From Euzebyaceae bacterium (GTDB taxonomy: Bacteria; Actinomycetota; Nitriliruptoria; Euzebyales; Egibacteraceae): 14,529 bases of DNA. The notes beneath the pieces are model-generated. The model was not told where the DNA came from, ran no database searches, and saw only the letters and a program-made list of their open reading frames with translations. The position numbers and the translations under genes are program-made. Numbering within the stretch: position 1 is the stretch's first letter; every line of letters starts with the position of its first letter. This document shows, piece after piece, positions 6,417 through 13,308 of the stretch. Location: assembly GCA_013698135.1 (NCBI GenBank), contig JACCVM010000186.1, forward strand, positions 1 through 14,529, read 5' to 3'.

Positions 6417-7957
6417 GGCGGCTGTTTCCGTTCATGGCCTGGACGGCCATCGGGCTCGGCGTGATCTTGGTGGCCCGCCACCTGCTGGCGCTGGCCGAGC
6501 ACCTGTGGCTGCGGCGCAACCTGCAGGCGCAGGTCCAGGCCCGAACACTGGAGTTGCGCGGCCGCGAAGATCAGCTTCGCCACCAGGCCAGCCACGATCC
6601 GTTGACCGACCTGCCCAACCGCAGTCTGTTCCTCGACCGCCTCCAGCAGGTGCTACTGCGCCGCCGAAACGACACCACGCCGGTGGCCGTGCTGTTTCTG
6701 GACCTCGATGGCTTCAAAGATGTCAATGACAGCCTCGGTCACGACGCCGGTGACCGCTTGCTGCGTCAGGTGGCGACGCGGATGCGCTCGTGCCTGCGCG
6801 CCGAGGACACGCTCGCGCGCATCGGCGGTGACGAGTTCACGGTGCTGTGTCCGGGACTGGCCAGCGAGCCGCAAGCCGTCGGGGTCGCCGAACGGCTGGG
6901 TGAATCGCTGGCCGCACCGCTGTTCCTGGACGGCCACGAGACCTACGTGACGGCCAGCACCGGCATCGCCTTCGCCGGTCCCCGCGGCTGCGTGCCCGTT
7001 GAGCTGCTGCGCGATGCCGATGCGGCGATGTACCGGGCCAAGGAACGCGGGCGGGGTCAGATTCAGGTGTTCACCACCGCGTTGCACATCCGCGCGGAGT
7101 CGCGTTTACAGATCGCGGCCGCCCTGCGCCGGGCGGTGGCCGACGACCAGCTGCGCGTGGTGTACCAGCCCGTCGTCTCGCTGCGAGACGGCACGATCAA
7201 GGGCATCGAGGCGCTGGTCCGCTGGGAGCATCCCGAGCGGGGGCTGCTCGGGCCAGGCGACTTCATCGAGGTGGCCGAGGACACCGGACTGATCGTCGGG
7301 GTCGGCGAATGGGTGCTTGAGCGGGCCTGCTGCCAGCTGGCCGCGTGGAACGCCGCCGTCGCGCACCTCGACGTCAACATCGCCGTGAACCTGTCGGCCC
7401 GGCAGCTGGCGGAACCGAGCCTGCCGCAACGAGTGGCCGAGACGATCCAGGCCTGCGGGCTCGACCCCAGACGGCTGGTGCTGGAGATCACCGAATCGGC
7501 GTTGGTGCACGACGTCACCACTGCCGCGATGGTGCTGGATGACCTTAAAGCGCTGGGAGTCGGGCTGGCCATCGACGACTTCGGCACCGGCTTCAGCTCG
7601 CTGAACTACCTCAAGCGCTTCCCCGTCGACGTGCTGAAGATCGATCGTTCCTTCGTCAGCGGCCTCGGCGTGGACCCAGAGGACAGCGCCATCGTGGCGG
7701 CGATTCGCGCGTTGGGCGGGGCCTTGTGCCTTGACGTCGTCGCCGAGGGTGTCGAGACCGAGCTACAGGCCGCCAAGCTGCTGGAGTTGGACTGCCCCTA
7801 CGCCCAGGGCTACCTGTTCAGCGGGCCGGTGCCCGCAGCGGCGCTGCTGCCGAGCCTGCTGCGCTCGAGCCGGGCGTCGACGCTGGTCGGCGCCAGGGGC
7901 GCCACCGGCGCCACCGGCGCGTCGGGGGAAGGTTCCGGCCCGCCGGGGGGAGGGTGA
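6254..7957 (+). CDS. Bifunctional diguanylate cyclase/phosphodiesterase (GGDEF-EAL), C-terminal part
   Basis: Only codons from about 6335 onward look genuine; the earlier ones shadow the sensor frame. In the 567-codon frame: two helices (35-53, 58-80), a short linker helix with QAQVQARTLEL, then the GGDEF domain with SHDPLTDLPNR (113-123), LFLDLDGFKDVND, inhibitory RxxD site RAED (182-185) and RIGGDEF (189-195). The EAL domain follows with YQPVV, IEALVRW (318-324), NLSARQL, EITESAL (411-417), DDFGTGFSSL (441-450), LKIDRSFV, VAEGVET (496-502) and QGYLF. All residues known to be needed for both cyclic-di-GMP synthesis and breakdown appear intact, so either activity may dominate. The C-terminus is a glycine-rich Gly-X-Y tail. 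The sensor helices 1-8 lie in the preceding, out-of-frame segment, so the enzyme is membrane-bound only if the frame break is an error or is bypassed. Confidence 0.85.
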   Translation: MDDGEPAAGAGGAAPRWRPERGRRRAVDVELGLALPYVPVLAGIAVAGFQLVTVGRLFPFMAWTAIGLGVILVARHLLALAEHLWLRRNLQAQVQARTLELRGREDQLRHQASHDPLTDLPNRSLFLDRLQQVLLRRRNDTTPVAVLFLDLDGFKDVNDSLGHDAGDRLLRQVATRMRSCLRAEDTLARIGGDEFTVLCPGLASEPQAVGVAERLGESLAAPLFLDGHETYVTASTGIAFAGPRGCVPVELLRDADAAMYRAKERGRGQIQVFTTALHIRAESRLQIAAALRRAVADDQLRVVYQPVVSLRDGTIKGIEALVRWEHPERGLLGPGDFIEVAEDTGLIVGVGEWVLERACCQLAAWNAAVAHLDVNIAVNLSARQLAEPSLPQRVAETIQACGLDPRRLVLEITESALVHDVTTAAMVLDDLKALGVGLAIDDFGTGFSSLNYLKRFPVDVLKIDRSFVSGLGVDPEDSAIVAAIRALGGALCLDVVAEGVETELQAAKLLELDCPYAQGYLFSGPVPAAALLPSLLRSSRASTLVGARGATGATGASGEGSGPPGGG

Positions 7958-7981
7958 TCAGCGCACGCACGGGGGAGCACG

Positions 7982-7994
7982 TACGCTTGTGAAT
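7982..7994 (+). promoter_or_regulatory. Putative rex promoter: -10 box TACGCT overlapping a Rex half-site TTGTGAAT
   Basis: TACGCT (7982-7987) fits TANNNT and predicts a start near 7994, giving a leader of about 33 nt with AGGAG (8012-8016) before the rex GTG. TTGTGAAT (7987-7994) matches one arm of the known Rex operator (TTGTGAA...TTCACAA). The second arm is not conserved, so only a half-site is visible. In Streptomyces coelicolor Rex represses its own rex-hem operon, which makes the position meaningful. A small inverted repeat TGAATG/CATTCA (7990-7995, 8007-8012) covers the leader. Confidence 0.4.
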
Positions 7995-8026
7995 GAGCGT
8001 CGCCGGCATTCAGGAGCACACGCAGC

Positions 8027-8722
8027 GTGACCAGTCGACAGATTCCCGAGGCGAGCGTCGCACGGCTACCCGTGTACCTGCGTGCCCTGGTCGACATGGC
8101 GGAACGGGGCACCCACACCGTGTCGTCGGACGCCCTGGCCGAGGCCTCTGGCGTCAACTCCGCCAAGATCCGCAAGGATCTGTCGTATCTCGGCTCCTAC
8201 GGCACCCGCGGCGTGGGCTACGACGTGGAGTACCTGATCCACCAGATCAGCCGCGAGCTGGGGCTGACCCAGGACTGGGCAACCTGCATCGTCGGGGTCG
8301 GCAACCTCGGCAAGGCGCTGGCGGACTACGGGGGCTTTGCCCAGCGAGGCTTTCGCATCGCCGCGCTGCTCGACGTCAGCCTCGGCAAGGTCGGTGAGGC
8401 GATCGCCGGCATGGAGGTGCAGCACTTCGACGACGTGGAGCGCATCGTCAAGGAAGAAGAGATCTCGATCGCGATCCTGGCAGTGCCGGGCGCCGTCGCC
8501 CAGGACGTGACTGACCGCCTGATCAGCGCCGGCATCACGTCGGTGCTCAACTTCGCACCCGCGGTGCTCACTGTTCCCGAGGGCGTCAGCCTGCGCAAAG
8601 TCGACCTGTCGATCGAGTTGCAGATCCTGTCGTTCTACGAGCAGCGCAAGGTCGCCGAGGAGTCGGTGCGCCGCGGCACCGCCCGCCGGCGACTGGACGC
8701 GGTCGACCCCCCGCTGGCGTAG
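8027..8722 (+). CDS. rex: Redox-sensing transcriptional repressor Rex
   Basis: A 231-residue protein with both Rex domains. The N-terminal winged helix contains VSSDALAEASGVNSAKIRKD (32-51) followed by LSYLGSYGTRGVGYDV. The C-terminal Rossmann domain has the dinucleotide-binding loop GVGNLGKAL (90-98), an acidic strand end LLDVS, AVPGAVAQDVTDRL and the domain-swapped C-terminal helix. Rex binds DNA when the NADH/NAD+ ratio is low and releases it when NADH rises, controlling respiratory, fermentative and tetrapyrrole genes. The start GTG has AGGAG ten bases upstream. Known context in actinobacteria is rex followed by hemA, hemC and hemD, and the same order is seen here except for an inserted XRE-peptidase/PIN module. 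It may autoregulate through the half-site at 7987. Length and motifs are normal. Confidence 0.95.
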   Translation: MTSRQIPEASVARLPVYLRALVDMAERGTHTVSSDALAEASGVNSAKIRKDLSYLGSYGTRGVGYDVEYLIHQISRELGLTQDWATCIVGVGNLGKALADYGGFAQRGFRIAALLDVSLGKVGEAIAGMEVQHFDDVERIVKEEEISIAILAVPGAVAQDVTDRLISAGITSVLNFAPAVLTVPEGVSLRKVDLSIELQILSFYEQRKVAEESVRRGTARRRLDAVDPPLA

Positions 8723-8755
8723 CCGGCGGACCCGGAGAATCTGTCAAAGCAAGCG

Positions 8756-8782
8756 GCACAGTTCTGTGCTAATTTCGCACAG
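8756..8782 (+). promoter_or_regulatory. Palindromic operator and leaderless -10 box of the XRE-ImmA/IrrE gene
   Basis: GCACAG (8756-8761), TT, CTGTGC (8764-8769) form a perfect palindrome, and a third GCACAG occurs at 8777-8782, 21 bp after the first. Between them lies TAATTT (8770-8775), a TANNNT -10 box whose last base is exactly 7 nt before the GTG at 8782, so transcription should begin on the start codon. Half-sites flank the -10 on both sides, as expected for autorepression by the helix-turn-helix protein encoded here. No clear -35 box. Confidence 0.6.
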
Positions 8783-9903
8783 TGACTCGGGACTTGGAAT
8801 CGTTGGAGGCTGTCGGGCAGCGAGTCGCGGCCGCAAGAGCTGCTCAAGGTCTGACGCAGACTCAGGTCGCCGAGCGAGCGGGCCTCGAACGCAGCGCATT
8901 GGCGAAGATCGAGCGCGGTCAGCGGCAACTCAGCGCTGTCGAACTCGCTCGGCTGGCCGGCGCGCTGAGCCGGCCACTCGACTGGTTCGTACGCGAGTCG
9001 CCGCCAGCCGTGGTCAGCCGGCGCGGTGAAGCGACCGGAGCAGGCGCGCAGGCACAGATCGACTTGCTGATCGACCAAGCGGCACGGGATGTGGAGCTGC
9101 TGCTTGAGCTTGGGCTGTTGCGGACAAGCGAGTGGCCTCGGCGCCGACTGCCTCCTTCTTTGTCCTCGGCTGCCGAGGAAGCGCGCCGTGTCCGCGAGCA
9201 GCTCGATGTGGGTGACGAACCATTGGACGACCTGCTCGCCGTCGCAGAACGGCTCGGGTTGCACGGCTTCTCACACATCGTGGACGCGGACGGCTTCGAC
9301 GGTGCCTACGTGGCGTTGGAAGGGGCGGGAGTCGCGGTTGTCAACGGCGTCCATCCTTCGGGCCGGCGCCGGTTCACGCTCGCCCACGAGCTAGGGCATC
9401 ATTTGTTCGCCGACGCGTATGCCACTGACTGGGCGGTGTGGGACGGCGCCGCCGAGTCCGAGCGCGTGGTCAACGCCTTCGCTGCGAACCTGCTCCTGCC
9501 CCGCGGCATCGTGCGCAACAGGTGGGAGCGCTTGGGCGACGAGGACGACATCCGATCGGCTGCTATCGCGCTCGGCATCGAGTACCGCCTCAGCTGGTCA
9601 GCGCTGTGCGCGCAGCTACGCAACTGCGGCGTCATCGATCAAGGTCAGTTGAGCCGGCTGCTCGCGACACCACCCCGGCGGGCGGAGTACCTGGAGTTGG
9701 GCCGCTTCCCGGTGCAGGAGCTGGAGCCGCCGGCCGTGTCACCCGCATACGCCAAGGCGGTCCTCAAGGGCTACCGCTCGGCGCGCCTGGGTGGCTTTCG
9801 AACGGTCGAGCTGCTGCGAGGGACCGTCACGCTCGAAGACCTGCCTGACCTCCGGCTCTTGCCGATCGAGTCCTTGTACTCCGAGTTCGGTTCGCCTCTG
9901 TGA
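8782..9903 (+). CDS. XRE-family regulator fused to an ImmA/IrrE (M78) metallopeptidase domain
   Basis: A 373-residue two-domain protein. Residues about 10-70 are an XRE helix-turn-helix (VGQRVAAARAAQGLTQTQVA, SALAKIERGQRQLS, ALSRPLDWFV). A linker follows, then a zinc peptidase domain with RFTLAHELGHHLF (HExxH 202-206) and ESERVVNAFAANLLLP (225-240), where the Glu before the Asn-x-Phe-Ala segment is the usual third zinc ligand. A C-terminal tail of about 80 residues follows. Known for the family: ImmA cleaves phage-type repressors, IrrE/DdrO acts in stress response, and XRE-peptidase fusions are common antitoxins or switches beside toxin genes. Here it overlaps (GTGA) a PIN-type nuclease gene, which fits an antitoxin role. 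The GTG at 8782 is fixed by the operator/-10 spacing. Codon usage looks less GC-biased than in flanking hem genes, suggesting transfer. Whether the peptidase is active or degrades the regulator itself is unknown. Confidence 0.85.
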   Translation: MTRDLESLEAVGQRVAAARAAQGLTQTQVAERAGLERSALAKIERGQRQLSAVELARLAGALSRPLDWFVRESPPAVVSRRGEATGAGAQAQIDLLIDQAARDVELLLELGLLRTSEWPRRRLPPSLSSAAEEARRVREQLDVGDEPLDDLLAVAERLGLHGFSHIVDADGFDGAYVALEGAGVAVVNGVHPSGRRRFTLAHELGHHLFADAYATDWAVWDGAAESERVVNAFAANLLLPRGIVRNRWERLGDEDDIRSAAIALGIEYRLSWSALCAQLRNCGVIDQGQLSRLLATPPRRAEYLELGRFPVQELEPPAVSPAYAKAVLKGYRSARLGGFRTVELLRGTVTLEDLPDLRLLPIESLYSEFGSPL

Positions 9904-10433
9904 AGTGCCGGGCGTTCGACGCCTCGCCGTTGGTGCACTTTGCACGCGCCGGACAACTCAACATCCTAGAGACGTTGACCGCCACATGCCGATGGGTCGT
10001 TCCCGGCAGCGTGCTTGACGAGATCGCGAAGGGTGTGGGATAGCATCCTGAACTCACCGCGGTCTCTCAACAGGGATGGCTGGAAGTGGTATCGGTTGGC
10101 GGGCTGGAAGGGCTGGGTGCCTTCGCTGCCTACGCGCGGCTTCTGGGCTCCGGCGCTCGCAACGTCGGAGAGGCCGAGACATTGGCCTGGGCCGAGACGA
10201 ACGAGGCGATCGCCGTTGTTGATGAAGCTGCCGGCCGCACCGCAGGGGGCGAGCGTGGCGTCGAGGTTCATGGAACGCTGTGGCTGATCTTCGAGGCGTA
10301 CAACGCAGCACTGCTAGACCGAAAGCCGATCGAGGAGCTGGTGCAGCGACTGGCGGACACGGACGCCCGCTTTCCCTGTAGCCCTGCGGAGGTGTTCGAG
10401 TGGGCCCCGGCCAACGACCTTCTGCGGCGTTGA
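9900..10433 (+). pseudogene. PIN-domain-type ribonuclease (toxin) gene interrupted by an in-frame TAG
   Basis: Starting at a GTG that overlaps the stop of the XRE gene, one frame of 178 codons reads through to the TGA at 10431-10433 except for a TAG at 10041-10043 (codon 48). Before it: FDASPLVHFARAGQL with Asp7 and VVPGSVLDEI with Glu41. After it: HPELTAVSQQGWLEV, then NVGEAETLAWAE (88-99) and IAVVDEAAGR (Asp108). Together these form the acidic residue pattern and motif order of a PIN nuclease of the DUF3368-like type, which cleave RNA as toxins. The frame, domain order and length are otherwise intact, so a CAG-to-TAG change at a Gln codon would explain it. A restart at GTG 10086 would give only the C-terminal 115 residues, lacking Asp7 and Glu41. 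The final TGA overlaps the ATG of sirC (TGATG), so readthrough would also couple to that gene. A base-calling error is the main alternative. Confidence 0.75.
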
Positions 10434-11092
10434 TGGACAAGCCCTCCACGCTGCCGCTGTTGGTCGGCCTGGCAGGCCGACGGGTGGTTGGCGTGGGCGG
10501 CGGTGCGGTGGCCACGGCCAAGCTGCTGCCCCTGGCCGAGGCGGGGGCGAAGGTCATCATCGTGGCGCCGAACGTCCAAAGGGAACTGGCGGCCTCGGCA
10601 GTGGTGCACCGGCGCCCGTACGCGGGCCCGCAGGATCTCGCCGGAGCGTTCCTGGTGGTGGCGGCCACCGCCGACGCCTCGGTCAACGCGCGCGTCGCGG
10701 CCGACGCCGAGGCGCTGGCCACCTTCTGCGTCCGCGTCGACCGCGACCCCGACGCAACGGCGCCCGGATCGGCCGCGTTCGCGAGCGCGGTTCGTCACGG
10801 CCCGCTGACGATCGCGGTGTCCACCGACGGGCAGGCGCCGTCACTGGCCCGCTGGCTGCGCGGCGAGCTGGAGGACGCCTACGGACCCGAGTATGGCGAG
10901 TTGGCGGCCCTGCTGGGAGAGCTGCGCCGTGATCCGCAGGTCCGCCGGCATCTCGCGTCGTTGGACAGCGCAGGCCGGCGTGCTGCTTGGCGGGCGATTC
11001 CGCTGGCCGATATCCTGAGACTGATTCGCAAGGGCTCTGTACTCGACGCAAGAGAACTGGCGTTGGCTTGTCTGTCCTCGTCCTCGGACTGA
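10433..11092 (+). CDS. sirC: Precorrin-2 dehydrogenase / sirohydrochlorin ferrochelatase-like (CysG N-terminal domain)
   Basis: A 219-residue protein matching the CysG/Met8/SirC family. LAGRRVVGVGGGAVATAKLL (13-32) is the NAD-binding Rossmann loop. VVAATADASVNARVAADAEA (75-94) is the conserved ATxdxxvN segment. CVRVDRDPD places the family's catalytic Asp near residue 103, and RHGPLTIAVSTDGQAPSLAR (121-140) is the dimerisation/active-site motif, followed by a helical C-terminus. The enzyme oxidises precorrin-2 with NAD+ to sirohydrochlorin, and some members also insert iron to give siroheme. It thus works downstream of the CobA domain encoded at the end of the window. The ATG overlaps the TGA of the PIN gene and no Shine-Dalgarno is visible, implying coupled translation or a leaderless/internal start. 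The 3' end overlaps the chosen hemA start by 25 bases. The symbol is by function; many annotations use cysG or hemX-like names. Confidence 0.85.
   Translation: MDKPSTLPLLVGLAGRRVVGVGGGAVATAKLLPLAEAGAKVIIVAPNVQRELAASAVVHRRPYAGPQDLAGAFLVVAATADASVNARVAADAEALATFCVRVDRDPDATAPGSAAFASAVRHGPLTIAVSTDGQAPSLARWLRGELEDAYGPEYGELAALLGELRRDPQVRRHLASLDSAGRRAAWRAIPLADILRLIRKGSVLDARELALACLSSSSD
10987..11016 (+). promoter_or_regulatory. Possible internal promoter upstream of hemA (TTGGCG-N18-TATCCT)
   Basis: Inside the end of sirC, TTGGCG (10987-10992) and TATCCT (11011-11016) are spaced 18 bases apart, each matching four of six consensus positions. A start near 11023 would give hemA a leader of about 45 nt containing AGAGAA (11051-11056). 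Chance occurrence in coding DNA is quite possible. Confidence 0.2.
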
Positions 11093-12378
11093 ACTACCGA
11101 ACGGCCCCGATCGGCATGCTGGAGCGGGTAGCGGTGCCCGCCGAGCACTTGCCCAAGGCGCTGGTGTCACTGCTCAACCGGGAGCACGTCCTCGAGGCGG
11201 TCGTGCTGTCAACCTGCAACCGCGTCGAGGTCTACGCCCACGTTCCTCGCTACCACGGCGGCAGGGCTGACCTGCGCAACTTCTTTGCCGAGTGGGCGGG
11301 GATGGCACCCGAGGACTTTTGCGACCACACCTACGACTACTTCGACGAGCGCGCCGCCGAGCACCTGTTCGCCGTCGCGTCAGGTCTGGACTCGATGGTG
11401 GTCGGGGAACGCCAGATCCACCTGCAGGTCAAGGCAGCGTTCCGCGACGCCGAGGCGCAAGCCGCCACGGGTCGTGTCCTGTCGTCGCTGTTCGGTCAGG
11501 CGCTGCGGGTCGGCAAGCGCACGCGCACCGAGACCGGTATCGCCGAGGGCGCCGCCTCCATGGTGGACGTCGGGTTGGACGCGGCAGCGCGCGTGCTGGG
11601 CAACCTCGGCTCGGGCGAGCTGCTGTCCAGTGCTGCTCGCGAGCCCAGCCGCGCCGCGCTGGCCGGGCGCACCGTGCTGGTGGTGGGCGCCGGGAAGATG
11701 GGCGGGATGGCCGCCACCCGTGTCGCTGGGGACGCGGGGCGGATCCTGATTGCCAACCGCTCCGCCGAGAAGGGTGAGCGACTGGCGCTGCGGGTCGACG
11801 GCGACGTGCTGGACTTTGGAGATCTCCGCGACGGTTTGCGCAGGGCGGATCTGGTGCTGTGCTCGACCGGCTCACCGTCGCCGGTCGTCGACCAAGACGC
11901 CGTGGCCGAGGCCATGCGGCGGCGCCCCGATCGGGCGCTGGTCCTCGTCGACCTCGCGGTGCCCCGCGACGTCGATCCCGGCTGCTCGTTCGTGCCGGGA
12001 GTGACGGTGCTCGACATCGACGCGGTGCGCGAGCTGACCGACATCACCGAGACCGGCACCGAGGTGGCCAAGGCTCGCGAGGTCGTGGTCGACGAGGCCC
12101 GACGATTCGCGGCCTGGACCCGCGCCGTGCGCGTGGAGCCGACCATCGCGGCGCTGCGCACGCACGCCGAGGCTGTCCGCCAAGCCGAGCTGCAGCGGGT
12201 CGCCGGCCGGCTCGGGGACCTCGACGAGCGCCAGCGTGCCACGGTGGAGGCGCTGACCAGCCGGATCGTCAACACCCTGCTGCACGAACCGTCGGTGCGG
12301 CTCAAGGCGATCGCCGACGCCCGTGGTGGCGATCTGTACGCCGCGGCGCTGCGTGAGCTGTTCGATCTGCCCGAGTAG
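11068..12378 (+). CDS. hemA: Glutamyl-tRNA reductase
   Basis: A 436-residue GluTR, the NADPH-dependent enzyme that converts glutamyl-tRNA to glutamate-1-semialdehyde, the first committed step of C5-pathway tetrapyrrole synthesis. Visible features: N-terminal VLVLGLNYRTAPI, catalytic cysteine in LSTCNRVEVY (Cys50), AEHLFAVASGLDSMVVGERQ (97-116) with conserved His99 and GE-x-QI, the Rossmann loop VVGAGKMG (205-212), IANRS, VDLAVPRDVDP, and the C-terminal dimerisation helix region ending LRELFDLPE. Start TTG 11068 is chosen because it begins right at the first conserved strand (second codon Ser, then VLVLGLNY) and puts Cys50 at the usual number; upstream residues in frame are non-conserved. AGAGAA lies 11 bases upstream. 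The gene overlaps sirC by 25 bases and precedes hemC by 10 bases, an operon layout. HemA levels are often set by haem feedback; nothing for that is visible here. Confidence 0.93.
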   Translation: MSVLVLGLNYRTAPIGMLERVAVPAEHLPKALVSLLNREHVLEAVVLSTCNRVEVYAHVPRYHGGRADLRNFFAEWAGMAPEDFCDHTYDYFDERAAEHLFAVASGLDSMVVGERQIHLQVKAAFRDAEAQAATGRVLSSLFGQALRVGKRTRTETGIAEGAASMVDVGLDAAARVLGNLGSGELLSSAAREPSRAALAGRTVLVVGAGKMGGMAATRVAGDAGRILIANRSAEKGERLALRVDGDVLDFGDLRDGLRRADLVLCSTGSPSPVVDQDAVAEAMRRRPDRALVLVDLAVPRDVDPGCSFVPGVTVLDIDAVRELTDITETGTEVAKAREVVVDEARRFAAWTRAVRVEPTIAALRTHAEAVRQAELQRVAGRLGDLDERQRATVEALTSRIVNTLLHEPSVRLKAIADARGGDLYAAALRELFDLPE

Positions 12379-12388
12379 CGGCTCCAGC

Positions 12389-13306
12389 GTGTTGCGGATC
12401 GCCACGCGTCGTTCGGCGCTGGCCAAGGCGCAGGCGTATCAGTTCGGGCTGCTGCTGGCCCAGCCCTCCGACTTCGACCTGGTCGCGCTGGCCACCAGCG
12501 GTGACGTGGCGCACGACGTGCCGGTCGACCAGGTGGACATCAAGGGCATGTTCGTCGACACCATTCGCCAGGCCGTGCTGGACGGGGACTGCGACCTGGC
12601 GGTGCACTCCTACAAGGACCTGCCGACCGAGCCAGCGCCCGGGCTGACGATCGGCGCGGTCCCGCAGCGCGAGGATCCTCGCGACATCCTCATCAGCCGC
12701 GACGGCTACTCCCTGTCCACCCTGCCGGCCACGGCAACGGTCGGCACGTCGTCGCAGCGGCGCCGTCTGCAGCTGCTGCGCGCGCGCCCGTCGCTGCAGG
12801 TCCTTGGCATCCGCGGCAACCTCGACACAAGGCTGCGCAAGGTTGCCGACGGCGAGTTCGACGCCGTGGTCGTCGCCTACGCGGGGCTTCGGCGGCTGTA
12901 CTCGCCACCCGAGGCGATGGGTCTGGGTCCGCTCGGCCTTCCCCTGAAGGCGGCGCCGCTGGAGCCTGGCGAGTGCTTGCCGGCCGCGGCGCAGGGAGCC
13001 CTTGCCGTGGAGTGCCGCAGCGACGACGACGACGCCCTGGCCAGGCTGCGATCGGTCAACCACCAGCCGACCGCGCGCACGGTGACCGCCGAACGGGCGT
13101 TCCTGGAGCGCTTCGGGGGCGGCTGCCTGGCGGCCATCGGCGCCCTGTGCACCGTGACGGCGGCTGGCGGGCTGGAGCTGGCGGGCATGGTCGGCGACCC
13201 GGGCCGGCGCCGGGTTGTGCGAGGCTCGGACGTGGCGGGCTACGGCCAGGCGACCGAGCTCGGGCAGCGCCTGGCCGACGAGCTGCGCCTGATGCTCGAC
13301 GGTTGA
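12389..13306 (+). CDS. hemC: Hydroxymethylbilane synthase (porphobilinogen deaminase)
   Basis: A 305-residue enzyme that joins four porphobilinogens into hydroxymethylbilane using a covalently bound dipyrromethane cofactor. Motifs in order: RIATRRSALAKAQA (3-16), ALATSGD where most homologues have TT-GD, DIKGMFVDTI (50-59), AVHSYKDLPT (71-80) with catalytic Asp77, VGTSSQRRRLQLL (118-130), IRGNLDTRLRK (141-151), PAAAQGALAVECR (198-210) and AERAFLERFGGGCLAAIGA (234-252) with the cofactor cysteine Cys246. All key residues are present and the length is normal. GTG 12389 is chosen since it directly precedes the first conserved strand and lies 10 bases after the hemA stop; no strong Shine-Dalgarno sequence is present, so translation may depend on ribosomes leaving hemA. 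TTG 12392 is an alternative. Confidence 0.93.
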   Translation: MLRIATRRSALAKAQAYQFGLLLAQPSDFDLVALATSGDVAHDVPVDQVDIKGMFVDTIRQAVLDGDCDLAVHSYKDLPTEPAPGLTIGAVPQREDPRDILISRDGYSLSTLPATATVGTSSQRRRLQLLRARPSLQVLGIRGNLDTRLRKVADGEFDAVVVAYAGLRRLYSPPEAMGLGPLGLPLKAAPLEPGECLPAAAQGALAVECRSDDDDALARLRSVNHQPTARTVTAERAFLERFGGGCLAAIGALCTVTAAGGLELAGMVGDPGRRRVVRGSDVAGYGQATELGQRLADELRLMLDG

Positions 13307-13308
13307 CC

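Noticed and set aside
7987..8004. Complete Rex operator palindrome upstream of rex
   Set aside because: TTGTGAA is followed by TGAG and then CGTCGCC, which does not match TTCACAA. Only a half-site is reported.
7993..8397. ATG frame beginning at the predicted rex transcript start
   Set aside because: After about 12 codons it is only the +1 shadow of rex, with Arg/Gly-rich low-quality sequence. The Rex domain motifs lie in the other frame with a good AGGAG site.
10086..10433. 115-codon frame as an independent gene
   Set aside because: It is the C-terminal remainder of the PIN gene in the same frame after the TAG. The GTG start lacks a ribosome site and the product would miss essential N-terminal acidic residues.
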